The notes beneath the pieces are model-generated. The model saw only the letters and a list, made by a program, of their open reading frames with translations. It ran no database searches and was not told where the DNA came from. This document shows, one piece after another, positions 1 to 6,866 of a stretch of DNA of 64,000 bases; position 1 is the first letter of the stretch, and each line of letters begins with the position of its first letter. The position numbers and the translations under genes are program-made. Source of the stretch: DASQPA01 sp963756455 (GTDB lineage Bacteria; Acidobacteriota; Thermoanaerobaculia; Multivoradales; UBA5704); NCBI GenBank assembly GCA_963756455.1, contig CAVWNC010000003.1, positions 930,001 through 994,000 on the forward strand, given 5' to 3'.

Positions 1-390
1 CGTCAGGCGGTCGAGGAGCAGCATGTGCTCGATGTCGATCGCCGCGAGGACGATCATCAGGCAGCAGAAGAGGAGCGCGGCCGGCGTCTCCAAGCGGAGG
101 CCGAAACGCAGCAGGCAGGCGAGGAAGAGCAGGCCGGTGAGGGCTTCGATCGCCGGATAGCGCCAGGAGATCGGGGTGGCGCAGCTCCGGCAGCGGCCGC
201 GGAGCAGCAGATAGGAGAGGACCGGCAGGTTGTCGCGAGCGCGGATCGCCGCCCCGCACGACGTACAGCGGGACCCCGGCCACACCGTCGACTCCCCGCG
301 CGGCAGCCGGTAGACGACGACGTTCAGGTAGCTGCCGATGATCAGGCCGAGCGCCGTGACGTAGACGGCGACGAAAACGAAAAGGACCAC
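1..390 (-). CDS. Prepilin peptidase (type IV leader peptidase), N-terminal part, cut by window edge
   Basis: Inner-membrane aspartic protease of the A24 family that cleaves and methylates type IV pilin or pseudopilin leaders. The reverse strand reads about 130 codons with an N-terminal membrane segment containing GSYLNVVVYRLP, a classic start of this family, then two CxxC pairs (CTSC and CRSC, about 24 residues apart) forming the cytoplasmic zinc-binding loop, then LSYLLLRGRC between them. The second membrane segment leads to AAIDIEHMLLLDRLT, which contains the first catalytic Asp region, where the window ends. The GTG at 390-388 is the start because an in-frame TAG lies a few codons upstream. 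The C-terminal half with the second catalytic Asp is outside the window, so integrity cannot be judged. Confidence 0.9.
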   Translation of the reverse strand, partial: MVLFVFVAVYVTALGLIIGSYLNVVVYRLPRGESTVWPGSRCTSCGAAIRARDNLPVLSYLLLRGRCRSCATPISWRYPAIEALTGLLFLACLLRFGLRLETPAALLFCCLMIVLAAIDIEHMLLLDRLT

Positions 391-454
391 GGTGCGGGGA
401 TTCTACGCTATGGTCGCCTCTCTCCTTCGAGATCGGCTGTGCGCGGGCCTGTAC

Positions 455-836
455 CTACAGCCTCTGTGCACCCTCAAGGGCGCCGAGCCCGCGGTCGAAG
501 GTTCCCAGTGGCAGATGGCCTGCCTTTCGCGCCACCTCAAGGCTCAGGCAATCGGAAAACCCCAAGGCCGGCCGTTTCCGAAAATTCTTCGAGCGCGGCC
601 GAGGCTGTCTCGGTGTCCTGGATGGTGAGATCCCGGTGGCTGAGAAACATCTCGACGGCAGTCGCGATCTTCTCCGGACCGAGCTCGTAGACCGAGCCCA
701 AGACCCACATCGCCTCCGCGAGGACGATGTGAGACACCCAGGCACCCCTGGAGATGAAGTCCTCGGCAGCAGCCGTCTGGCGGGCATCATCCCGGGTTGC
801 CAACCGGACCAAGACGTTGGTGTCAACGGAGCGCAT
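455..836 (-). pseudogene. vapC: VapC-type PIN-domain toxin, frameshifted
   Basis: PIN-domain ribonuclease toxin of a type II system. From ATG 836 the frame reads MRSVDTNVLVRLATRDD (first catalytic Asp), then AEAMWVLGSVYEL (conserved Glu), and stops at 537 after about 99 codons. Near 565-580 the alignment to PIN proteins continues in the next frame: LGFSDCLSLEVARKAGH and TFDRGLG, which carry the last two acidic residues, ending at 455. Joining the two frames gives about 127 residues, the usual VapC length. One extra base in the G/C-rich run near 570 explains the break. The four acidic residues are therefore split across frames and the toxin should be inactive, unless this is an assembly error. 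It overlaps the upstream antitoxin by 14 nt, as expected for a coupled pair. Confidence 0.8.
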
Positions 837-1083
837 GGCGGGTCTTCACGTACTTCCGCACCCCATCCTTCAATTCCTCCAAGGTCCGGGGCTGAGGCGC
901 TGCCGGGAAGAGGGCCCGGTGCACGTCCTCCGAGGTATAGCGTCCAGCTCTCCGGACGACGATGCCTTCGCCCTGCTCGTCCCACTCAAGAATCGAGCCC
1001 GGGCCGATGCCAAGCTTTCTACGGACCTCGGCGGGAACTGAGATCTGGCCCTGTGCCGTCAGCTTCGAGTATGCGATTGCCAT
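823..1083 (-). CDS. vapB: AbrB/SpoVT-fold antitoxin (VapB-type)
   Basis: Antitoxin and autorepressor partner of the PIN toxin downstream. The 86-residue product begins MAIAYSKLTAQGQISVPAEV, an AbrB/MazE-type swapped-hairpin DNA-binding domain (S/T-x-K-G-Q-I/V-x-I/V-P pattern), followed by RKLGIGPGSILEWDEQ and a C-terminal tail rich in charged residues that would bind the toxin. ATG 1083 is preferred; a TTG two codons upstream is possible. The gene lies 10 nt downstream of a 12-bp palindrome (1093-1104), a likely operator. The antitoxin reading frame is intact whereas its toxin is frameshifted. Confidence 0.85.
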   Translation of the reverse strand: MAIAYSKLTAQGQISVPAEVRRKLGIGPGSILEWDEQGEGIVVRRAGRYTSEDVHRALFPAAPQPRTLEELKDGVRKYVKTRHALR

Positions 1084-1092
1084 GGGCAAATC

Positions 1093-1104
1093 TTACCGCG
1101 GTAA
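1093..1104. promoter_or_regulatory. Palindromic operator candidate TTACCGCGGTAA
   Basis: Perfect 12-bp palindrome immediately upstream of the antitoxin start. On the minus strand its right end overlaps a TAAGAT that could be a -10 element, giving a very short or absent leader. AbrB-type antitoxins usually bind such palindromes to repress their own operon. The site is seen directly; its function is inferred from position. Confidence 0.5.
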
Positions 1105-1321
1105 TGGGCTTCTCCCCCAATTGCAGCTACAACTGTCAGAAGGCGACACCAATCAAATCTGGTGACGGCGCGGAAAGGCATTCCAGATCGAGGTGGGCGT
1201 CTCCTGGGAGGTCGCCATCCCGTCCTTGCGACCCAGCTATACGCATGCTACCTTCCAAATCGGTAACGACCTCTCCGGTCCTTTACCGCGACCCCCGGCC
1301 TTGGCTGGGAAGGAGAGGCCC

Positions 1322-1909
1322 GTGTCGGATCCCTTGAGTGGTCCCACCGTGTACCGCAGCGTCCCGGTCTGGCTCCGCGTCGGGCAGGGCGCGACGGAAA
1401 TCATCTACCGGACCCGCGACTTCGGTACGGCGCGCGCCTCCTGGACGCCGGCCGAGAACCAGGACACCTTCGGCGTGCCGATCGGCGGCGCCGACTCGCC
1501 CGTGTCGGGGACCCTGGTCGGCGAGCGCTACTCCCGACAGCTTTTAGAGCAGGTGATCCGCGCCGGCGGCTTGCCGCTGCCCCCGAACTACGCGGTGACG
1601 GATCGGGACGACGATCTCATGAAACTGGTGGCGATCGGCAACCTCCCGGCGTGGGATGCCCTGGTGGTGCCCGCGGCAAACAAGGTCGGGGTCACCGTCG
1701 ATCCGGGTCCCGTGGCGCCCAACAGCTCGCCCGGTGCGGCGGGAGTGCCGTCGACCTCGAATCCGTCGGCGCCACCGGCTGCACCCTCTGGATCTCAGGC
1801 TGCCACGCCAGCGACGCCGGCCACTCCGGCGGCGCCCGCCGAGCACGTGGAGACCGAGGTCACGATCGGCGGACGCCGCTACAAGCTGAGCCTGGACGCT
1901 CTTTCGTAA
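1322..1909 (+). CDS. Hypothetical protein with Ala/Pro-rich linker
   Basis: I do not recognise this 195-residue protein. GTG 1322 is chosen because AAGGAGAGG lies 4 nt upstream (1310-1318); the frame is open further upstream but without such a site. The N-terminal 125 residues look globular (TVYRSVPVWLRVGQG, WTPAENQDTFGVPIGG, LEQVIRAGGLPLPPNYAVTDRDDDLMKLVA), followed by a low-complexity Pro/Ala/Ser/Thr linker of about 45 residues (ATPATPATPAAPAE) and a short C-terminal segment EVTIGGRRYKLSLDALS that resembles a small beta-rich tail. No signal peptide or membrane segment is visible. The linker includes a short repeat of ACGCC-type triplets (about 1800-1840). Confidence 0.6.
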   Translation: MSDPLSGPTVYRSVPVWLRVGQGATEIIYRTRDFGTARASWTPAENQDTFGVPIGGADSPVSGTLVGERYSRQLLEQVIRAGGLPLPPNYAVTDRDDDLMKLVAIGNLPAWDALVVPAANKVGVTVDPGPVAPNSSPGAAGVPSTSNPSAPPAAPSGSQAATPATPATPAAPAEHVETEVTIGGRRYKLSLDALS

Positions 1910-1966
1910 AAGAGACCGCCGCGAAGCGGCGTCTGACCGTCGTCCGCCCCGGGGCTGGGTCCCGAT

Positions 1967-4390
1967 CTATTCCGTCCGTATCGCCGACAGAGGGTCCACG
2001 CTCGCCGCCTCACGCGCCGGCAGGTAACTGGCCGCCAGGGCGGAAGCGGTGACGACGAGCGCCACGACGGCGAAGGCGGTGGGTTCGAGCGGCTTCACCT
2101 CGAAGAGCAGGCTGGCTAAGAGCGGCGCGCCGATCCCGCCCGCCAGGAGGCCGCAGGCGAGGCCGCAGAGCCCCAGGCCCATCCCCTGCCGTACCACCAG
2201 GCCGACGACGCCGGTCCGGCTGGAGCCGAGCGCCATGCGGACACCGATCTCTCGCGTGCGGCGGCGCACTCCGTAGGCGATGACCCCGTAGGTGCCGAGG
2301 GCCGCGAGGAGGGCCGCGAGGCCTCCGAAGGCGCCCACCAGCCAGCTCAGCAGGCGCGGCCGGGCGAGGTTGCCCGCCACGACGTCCTGCAACGTGACCA
2401 CCTCCGCGATCGGCTGATCCCGGTCCACCTCCCAGATCGCGCGCCGCGCCGCGGCCAGGGCGGCCAGGGGGGAGGCTTTCGTGCGCACGAAGAGCTTCAA
2501 CGTCGAGCGCGGGAAGAGGAACGGCGGACCGTAGACCGCCGGCGCGGCAGGCTTCGCGAGGCCGTCGTTGCGCACGTCGCCGACCACGCCGACGACCGCC
2601 AGGTCGAGGTCGCCGCTGTGCAGCCGCTGGCCGAGGGGACTCTGGCCCGGCCACAGCTGACGCGCCAGCGCCTGGTTCACGACGATCGCGGGGGGTGAGG
2701 TGCCGTCGTCGTCCCGACGGTCGAAATCCCGGCCGGCGACGACCGGCACGCCGAGCGCGCGGAAGTAGCCGGACGAGACGATGAAGACCCCGCCGGCCGG
2801 CACCACCTTCTGGGGCGTCGCGGCGCCCACCGCCTCGAAGGAATAAGGCTCGCCGCCGCCGGCGAGCGGCAGGGTGTGGCTGGCGCCGGCCGCCACCACG
2901 CCGGGGAGAGCGCGCAGGCGCTCCAGGATCGCGCCGCTGTAGCGGGTGCCATGGTCGGGGCCGAGCGTCCGCGCGTCGGGCATGGTGATGCTCAAGCTCA
3001 GCACGCTGTCGCTTCTGAATCCGGGATCGACGTGCAGCAGCTGCCGGAAGCTCAGCAGCAGGAGGGTGGCGCCCAAGAGCAGCACCGTGGCCAGTGCGGT
3101 CTCCAGCACCACCAGGCCGCCGCTCCCGAGCCGCCACGCCGAGCGCCGGCCTGGGCCGCCGCCGCCGAACTGTTGCAGCGCCTCGCGTAGGCTGGCTCCC
3201 GCCGCGGAGAGCGCCGGCACCAGACCGAAACCGACGCCGGTGGCGACCGCGAGCGCCAGGGTGAAGAGCACTACCGTGCCGTCGAGGCGCATCTCGCCGG
3301 CGCGCGGCAGGAAATCGGCGGCGACCGCACGGAGCGCCGCCACCCCCACGCGGGCCAGGACGAGCCCCAGGACGCCACCGCCCAGGGCCAGCGCCAGGCT
3401 CTCGGCGAGCATCTGGCGCGTCAGGCGGAGCGGCGTGGCGCCGATCGCGGCCCGGATCGCGAGCTCCCGGCGGCGACCGGTCGCCCGCGCCAGGGTCAAA
3501 TTCGCCAAGTTCACGCAGACGATGAGGAGCACCGCGCCGACCGCCGCGGCGAGGACGGCGAGGAGCGGGCGCACGTCGCCCACCACCACCTCGTGGAGCG
3601 GCCGCAGCGCCGCCTTCCCCCAACCCTCGTTGCTCTCCGGAAACTGCCGGGCGAGGCGGGCCAGCACCGTCTCGACGCGCGCGACGGCGGCCCGCGGCGT
3701 GACCCCCGGCGCGAGGCGTCCCACGACCGACAGCCAGCGCACGTCCCGGCGGTGGGGGATCTTGTCCTCCCCGACGAGCGACAGCGGCGCCCAGAGGCGC
3801 ACGTCGCGGTCCGGCAGCGCGAAACCGGCCGGCATGACCCCGGCGATCACGAACGGCTCGCCGTCGAGGATCACCTTGCGCCCCACGACCGCGGGATCCT
3901 GGGCGAAGCGGCTCTGCCATAGAGCGTGGCTTAGCACCACGGCGTGGTCGCCGCCGGGACGATCGTCGTTCGGCAGCAACGGCCGGCCGAGCTCCGGCGT
4001 CGCGCCGAGGGTCGCAAAGTAGGCACCAGAGACGTTCGCCACCGGCACCCGCAGCGGCTCGCCGGCACCGGTCAGGTTCATGCCGCTCAACCGCGGGAAG
4101 TACGCGTAGGCGGCGACGCTGCTGAAGGCGTTGCCGGTCGTGGCGCGCGCCAGGTCGTCGAAGTCCTGCGGCGAGAAGGCCCCGACGACGCCCCTCTCGC
4201 GGTGCGCGTGCCCCACCCATACCAGCCGCTCGGGCGTCGGCAGCGGCAACGGCCGCAGCACCGCATCGAGGACGGCGGTGAAAATCGCCGCGTTGGCGCC
4301 GAGCCCGAGCGCCAGCGTCAGCACGGCCGCGGCGGTGTACTCCTTGCTTCGAGAGAGCGAGCGCCAGGCCTGGATGAAGTCGCGCAGCAT
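1967..4390 (-). CDS. ADOP-family ABC transporter permease (MacB/FtsX type)
   Basis: Large 807-residue permease of the acidobacterial duplicated orphan permease group. N-terminal MLRDFIQAWRSLSRSKEYTAAAVLTLALGLGANAAIF is the typical first membrane helix; a periplasmic MacB-like core follows (SPQDFDDLA, YFATLGATPELGR), then an FtsX block (ANLTLARATGRRRELAIRAA), then a second core (SSGYFRALGVPVVAGRDFD) and a second FtsX block ending in PLSAIRTE. No ATPase gene is adjacent, consistent with the orphan nature of the group. Start ATG 4390 is chosen because AAAGGAG lies 6 nt upstream; the frame remains open to a GTG at 4600 through a heptad-repeat region, so an N-terminally extended isoform cannot be excluded. 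Probably exports a hydrophobic compound or peptide; substrate unknown. Confidence 0.9.
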   Translation of the reverse strand: MLRDFIQAWRSLSRSKEYTAAAVLTLALGLGANAAIFTAVLDAVLRPLPLPTPERLVWVGHAHRERGVVGAFSPQDFDDLARATTGNAFSSVAAYAYFPRLSGMNLTGAGEPLRVPVANVSGAYFATLGATPELGRPLLPNDDRPGGDHAVVLSHALWQSRFAQDPAVVGRKVILDGEPFVIAGVMPAGFALPDRDVRLWAPLSLVGEDKIPHRRDVRWLSVVGRLAPGVTPRAAVARVETVLARLARQFPESNEGWGKAALRPLHEVVVGDVRPLLAVLAAAVGAVLLIVCVNLANLTLARATGRRRELAIRAAIGATPLRLTRQMLAESLALALGGGVLGLVLARVGVAALRAVAADFLPRAGEMRLDGTVVLFTLALAVATGVGFGLVPALSAAGASLREALQQFGGGGPGRRSAWRLGSGGLVVLETALATVLLLGATLLLLSFRQLLHVDPGFRSDSVLSLSITMPDARTLGPDHGTRYSGAILERLRALPGVVAAGASHTLPLAGGGEPYSFEAVGAATPQKVVPAGGVFIVSSGYFRALGVPVVAGRDFDRRDDDGTSPPAIVVNQALARQLWPGQSPLGQRLHSGDLDLAVVGVVGDVRNDGLAKPAAPAVYGPPFLFPRSTLKLFVRTKASPLAALAAARRAIWEVDRDQPIAEVVTLQDVVAGNLARPRLLSWLVGAFGGLAALLAALGTYGVIAYGVRRRTREIGVRMALGSSRTGVVGLVVRQGMGLGLCGLACGLLAGGIGAPLLASLLFEVKPLEPTAFAVVALVVTASALAASYLPAREAASVDPLSAIRTE

Positions 4391-4471
4391 CGGCAGCTCC
4401 TTTACGTCTGGGCGGCGCGCAGGCCACCGCGGGTCACCCTTGAGGTACGCAACGGGCGCGCCCGAGGTTGC

Positions 4472-4755
4472 GCCCTCCAATCGCCGGAAAAACCCCTCGG
4501 GATTCCGCCAGAGAGCCTCGAATTCCTGCCAGAGCTTCTCCAATTCCCGACCGAGGGCTTCGGATTCATTCCAGGGTGCCTCGGATTCGAGACGGAGCAC
4601 CTCGGAGGGATTCCAGAGTGCCTCGAATTCAATCCAGAGCCCCGCGGATTCGAGACGGAGGGCTTCGTATTCAATCCCGAGGGCTTCGGCGCGGCACCGA
4701 GGCGCTCAAATTCCTTCCCGAGGGCCTTTGGCGGAATCCCGAGGCGTTTTTGCGC
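4472..4755. repeat. Degenerate 21-nt tandem repeat array coding heptads
   Basis: About ten imperfect 21-nt units sit between the ADOP gene and the next gene. Read on the minus strand in the same frame as the ADOP gene, the units from about 4690 to 4472 translate into heptads such as EALGIEY, EALRLES, AGLWIEF, EALWNPS, EVLRLES, EALGREL, EKLWQEF and EALWRNP. This pattern of Leu/Trp at fixed positions with Glu-rich flanks looks like an amphipathic helix. The plus strand also gives a period-7 pattern (RASDSFQ, SASNSIQ), as any 21-nt array must. A stop in the minus frame near 4709 limits it upstream. Units beyond 4690 are more decayed. Confidence 0.7.
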
Positions 4756-4879
4756 TCGCCGAACGGTCTTTCTGCGCTCGTGGCGGGCCTTGGGGAAGGC
4801 TAAGAGGGGGCAGGTCTAGAACTTAGGCGAGATTTTTTACCGCTGAAATTCTCCATGGCACTTTTTTTAGGCGAATGGC

Positions 4880-4907
4880 TTGACATTTTTCGGGTAGCGG
4901 ATACCAT
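4880..4907 (+). promoter_or_regulatory. Sigma-70-type promoter TTGACA-16-TACCAT
   Basis: A perfect -35 hexamer TTGACA at 4880-4885 is followed after 16 nt by TACCAT at 4902-4907. It lies in an AT-richer stretch unlike the surrounding GC-rich DNA and points to the hypothetical gene at 5201, leaving a leader of roughly 290 nt. The leader contains a small hairpin (GGGGC...GCCCC around 4931-4946) and a possible short ORF (4965-5093). Confidence 0.6.
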
Positions 4908-4964
4908 TGTCCCTGTCAGACGAACCGGACCGGGGCTCTGAGGCCCCACCTTGGAGGAGAACGG

Positions 4965-5093
4965 ATGGGACAGGACTCCGCGCGGCAGGGCCGCGCAACG
5001 ATCGAACAGAGAGGAATTGGAATTGGAAGTAGAAGTGAAGCTGGAGGAGAGCTCCCGGCCAGGAGAGCCCCCCTCCGAGTTTGTCGCCGATAG
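4965..5093 (+). CDS. Possible 42-residue leader ORF
   Basis: ATG 4965 is preceded by GGAGGAGAA at 5-9 nt, a better ribosome binding site than most in the window. The ORF runs 42 codons to TAG 5091 and reads MGQDSARQGRATIEQRGIG at its start, ending RVCRR. The product is basic, low complexity and not recognised. It lies inside the long leader of the gene at 5201. It may be a real small protein, a leader peptide, or chance; a second overlapping frame (5014 onward, Glu/Val rich) is open too, which argues for caution. Confidence 0.25.
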   Translation: MGQDSARQGRATIEQRGIGIGSRSEAGGELPARRAPLRVCRR

Positions 5094-5200
5094 GTTGTAC
5101 CCCTAACCGGCTACGGAGAGCGCCAGGTTCCCTGTGAAGAGGACCCGGCACGTCCATGAGGGACGCTCTGTAGCTTAACCCAAAAGCTAGGAGTTTCCAA

Positions 5201-5692
5201 ATGAGCACCGATACCAACACGCCCCCGCCCACCCCGGATCCCACCCCTTCTGCCGCCAATCCCGCCAAGGGAAACAAGCAGGGACAGACGACGCAGGCCG
5301 CGAAGTTCTTCCGCTGGGAGAACCTCGTCGCCAACCTGCTGCCGCACATCGGCGACCTGCCGGCGCTGGCGGACGCCTTCACCCAATTCCAGGGGATGGT
5401 GATGTCCGCGATGACGCTCCAGAATCAACTCAAGGTTCTGCGCGCGGATATCGGGGTGACCGTGACCCAACGCAACCAGATCCTGGTGGACGGCGACGAT
5501 CTCTACACCCGCTTGAGCCTGGTTCTCCAGGGCATCCACGGGCCGCAGAACGATCGCCTGCGCGAGTTCGGCATCAAGCCGCGGAAGAAGACCGGCGCCA
5601 AGAAGACGCCCCTCGCGTCGCTTTTGTCCACGGTTCCCGCGGCCCCGGAGGTGAGCACCGCGCCGGCGGTGGAAGGGAAGCCGGCGAAATAG
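5201..5692 (+). CDS. Hypothetical protein, 163 residues
   Basis: I do not recognise this protein. It starts MSTDTNTPPPTPDPTPS, a disordered Pro/Thr tail, followed by an ordered helical core (about residues 35-125: FFRWENLVANLLPHIGD, FTQFQGMVMSAMTLQNQ, LRADIGVTVTQRNQILV, YTRLSLVLQGIHG) and a Lys/Ala-rich C-terminus (KPRKKTGAKKTP). No signal peptide or membrane helix is visible. AGGAG lies 8-12 nt upstream of the ATG. It is a single-gene transcription unit: a consensus promoter about 300 nt upstream and a perfect rho-independent terminator immediately downstream. The helical core with a basic tail could suggest a nucleic-acid-associated or structural protein, but that is a guess. Confidence 0.7.
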   Translation: MSTDTNTPPPTPDPTPSAANPAKGNKQGQTTQAAKFFRWENLVANLLPHIGDLPALADAFTQFQGMVMSAMTLQNQLKVLRADIGVTVTQRNQILVDGDDLYTRLSLVLQGIHGPQNDRLREFGIKPRKKTGAKKTPLASLLSTVPAAPEVSTAPAVEGKPAK

Positions 5693-5722
5693 CAACGCGA
5701 GACAGGTAGTTGCAAGGAGAGC

Positions 5723-5763
5723 TCCCCCGGGGAGGCAGGCCGCCTCCCCGGGGGATTTTCGTT
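5723..5763 (+). terminator. Rho-independent terminator
   Basis: A perfect 14-bp stem (5723-5736 with 5742-5755; core CCCCCGGGGAGGC) with a 5-nt loop is followed by TTTTCGTTT. It ends the transcript of the hypothetical gene at 5201. Confidence 0.85.
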
Positions 5764-5798
5764 TGAAGTAGGTTTCCGTCTCCCTGGGAAAAAGCTTC

Positions 5799-6866
5799 TC
5801 AGGCCGCGGTCGTCCCGCTCCTCAGGCTCAGCAGATCGCTCAAGATCCCATAGGCCGTCGTCGTCAGGTCCGGATTCTCTTCGGTCAGAACGATCGTTCC
5901 CAGGAGGTCGGTCGTCAGTCGGAGGATGGAGGCGGTGCCGGCGACGAGGGCGAAGGGATCGTCGAGCGGCACCTCGCGGGCCCGGACCCGACCCCGGACC
6001 TGGCCCCGGACCTGGCCAACGACGCGATCTCCCTCCCGGAAGACCTCGCAGACCATCTTGATCCGGCACCCGTGCTCGCGGGCGGCCCGGAGGCGATCAG
6101 GCCCGACGCCCAGCAGGCTCTCGCGCTCGACCTCCTCGGGGGTGAGGCTTGCTCCCAAAAGCACGTTGGCGAGAGCGGCGACCTTGACCGCCGCGTCCCA
6201 GCCGTCGATATCGTTTCGGGGATCGGCCTCGGCGACGCCGATTTCCTGGGCCTTCGCGACGGCTTCCTCTAGAGAGCCTCCCGCTTCGAGCTCTCCCAGG
6301 ATGAAGTTGGTCGTCGAATTCAAAATCCCTTCGATCTTCTGAATCACGTTGCCGCGCAGGCAGTGGCGGGCGAGGTTGAAGACCGGAGCGCCGTCCATCA
6401 CCGCCGCTTCGTGGAGGAAGGCGCGCCCTTGTGCCCGAGCGAGGTCGCGGAGCTCCCGATAGCCCCAGGCGAGCGGCCCCTTGTTGGCGGAGATCGCGTG
6501 GCGCCCGCGCGTGAGGGCGGTACGGATGTGAGCGATGGCGTCCCGACCTCGACCCGGAAGGTCGAGTGGGGTCATCTCCACGAGGACGTCGTAGTCGAGG
6601 GTGCGGGCCGCCTCGGGACTGGTCATCCGGGAGAAGTCCGGATGCTCGGAAAAATCGCCGCGAGAGCGGATCGCGGCGAGCGCCGAGCCCAGATCGATCC
6701 CGGCCGGGTTCGCGAGCGCGCCCCGGGTGCCGGTCGTGATCCCGACGACGGCGACGTCCAGGTCGGCGAGCCCCGGCCAGGCCGCGCGGTCGGCGAGGAT
6801 CTCGGCGAGCCGCCGGCCGACGTGGCCGAAGCCGAGGAGGAGAAGGCGAGTGGGTCGACCGGTCAT
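5799..6866 (-). CDS. hom: Homoserine dehydrogenase
   Basis: NAD(P)-dependent oxidoreductase converting aspartate semialdehyde to homoserine, precursor of threonine and methionine. The 355-residue product shows the dinucleotide-binding start RLLLLGFGHVGRRLAEIL, the family stretch HAISANKGPLAWGYREL, the catalytic segment GILNSTTNFILGELEAGGSLEEAV and AQEIGVAEADPRNDIDGWDAAVKV with the catalytic Asp/Lys residues. There is no C-terminal ACT domain, so no built-in threonine feedback site. A short repetitive insertion (GQVRGQVRGRVRAREV, DNA about 5985-6015) lies near residue 290. ATG 6866 overlaps the lanM stop by 4 nt (ATGA) and lacks its own clear ribosome binding site, so translation is probably coupled to lanM. 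It is the last gene of the lanthipeptide operon. Confidence 0.9.
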   Translation of the reverse strand: MTGRPTRLLLLGFGHVGRRLAEILADRAAWPGLADLDVAVVGITTGTRGALANPAGIDLGSALAAIRSRGDFSEHPDFSRMTSPEAARTLDYDVLVEMTPLDLPGRGRDAIAHIRTALTRGRHAISANKGPLAWGYRELRDLARAQGRAFLHEAAVMDGAPVFNLARHCLRGNVIQKIEGILNSTTNFILGELEAGGSLEEAVAKAQEIGVAEADPRNDIDGWDAAVKVAALANVLLGASLTPEEVERESLLGVGPDRLRAAREHGCRIKMVCEVFREGDRVVGQVRGQVRGRVRAREVPLDDPFALVAGTASILRLTTDLLGTIVLTEENPDLTTTAYGILSDLLSLRSGTTAA

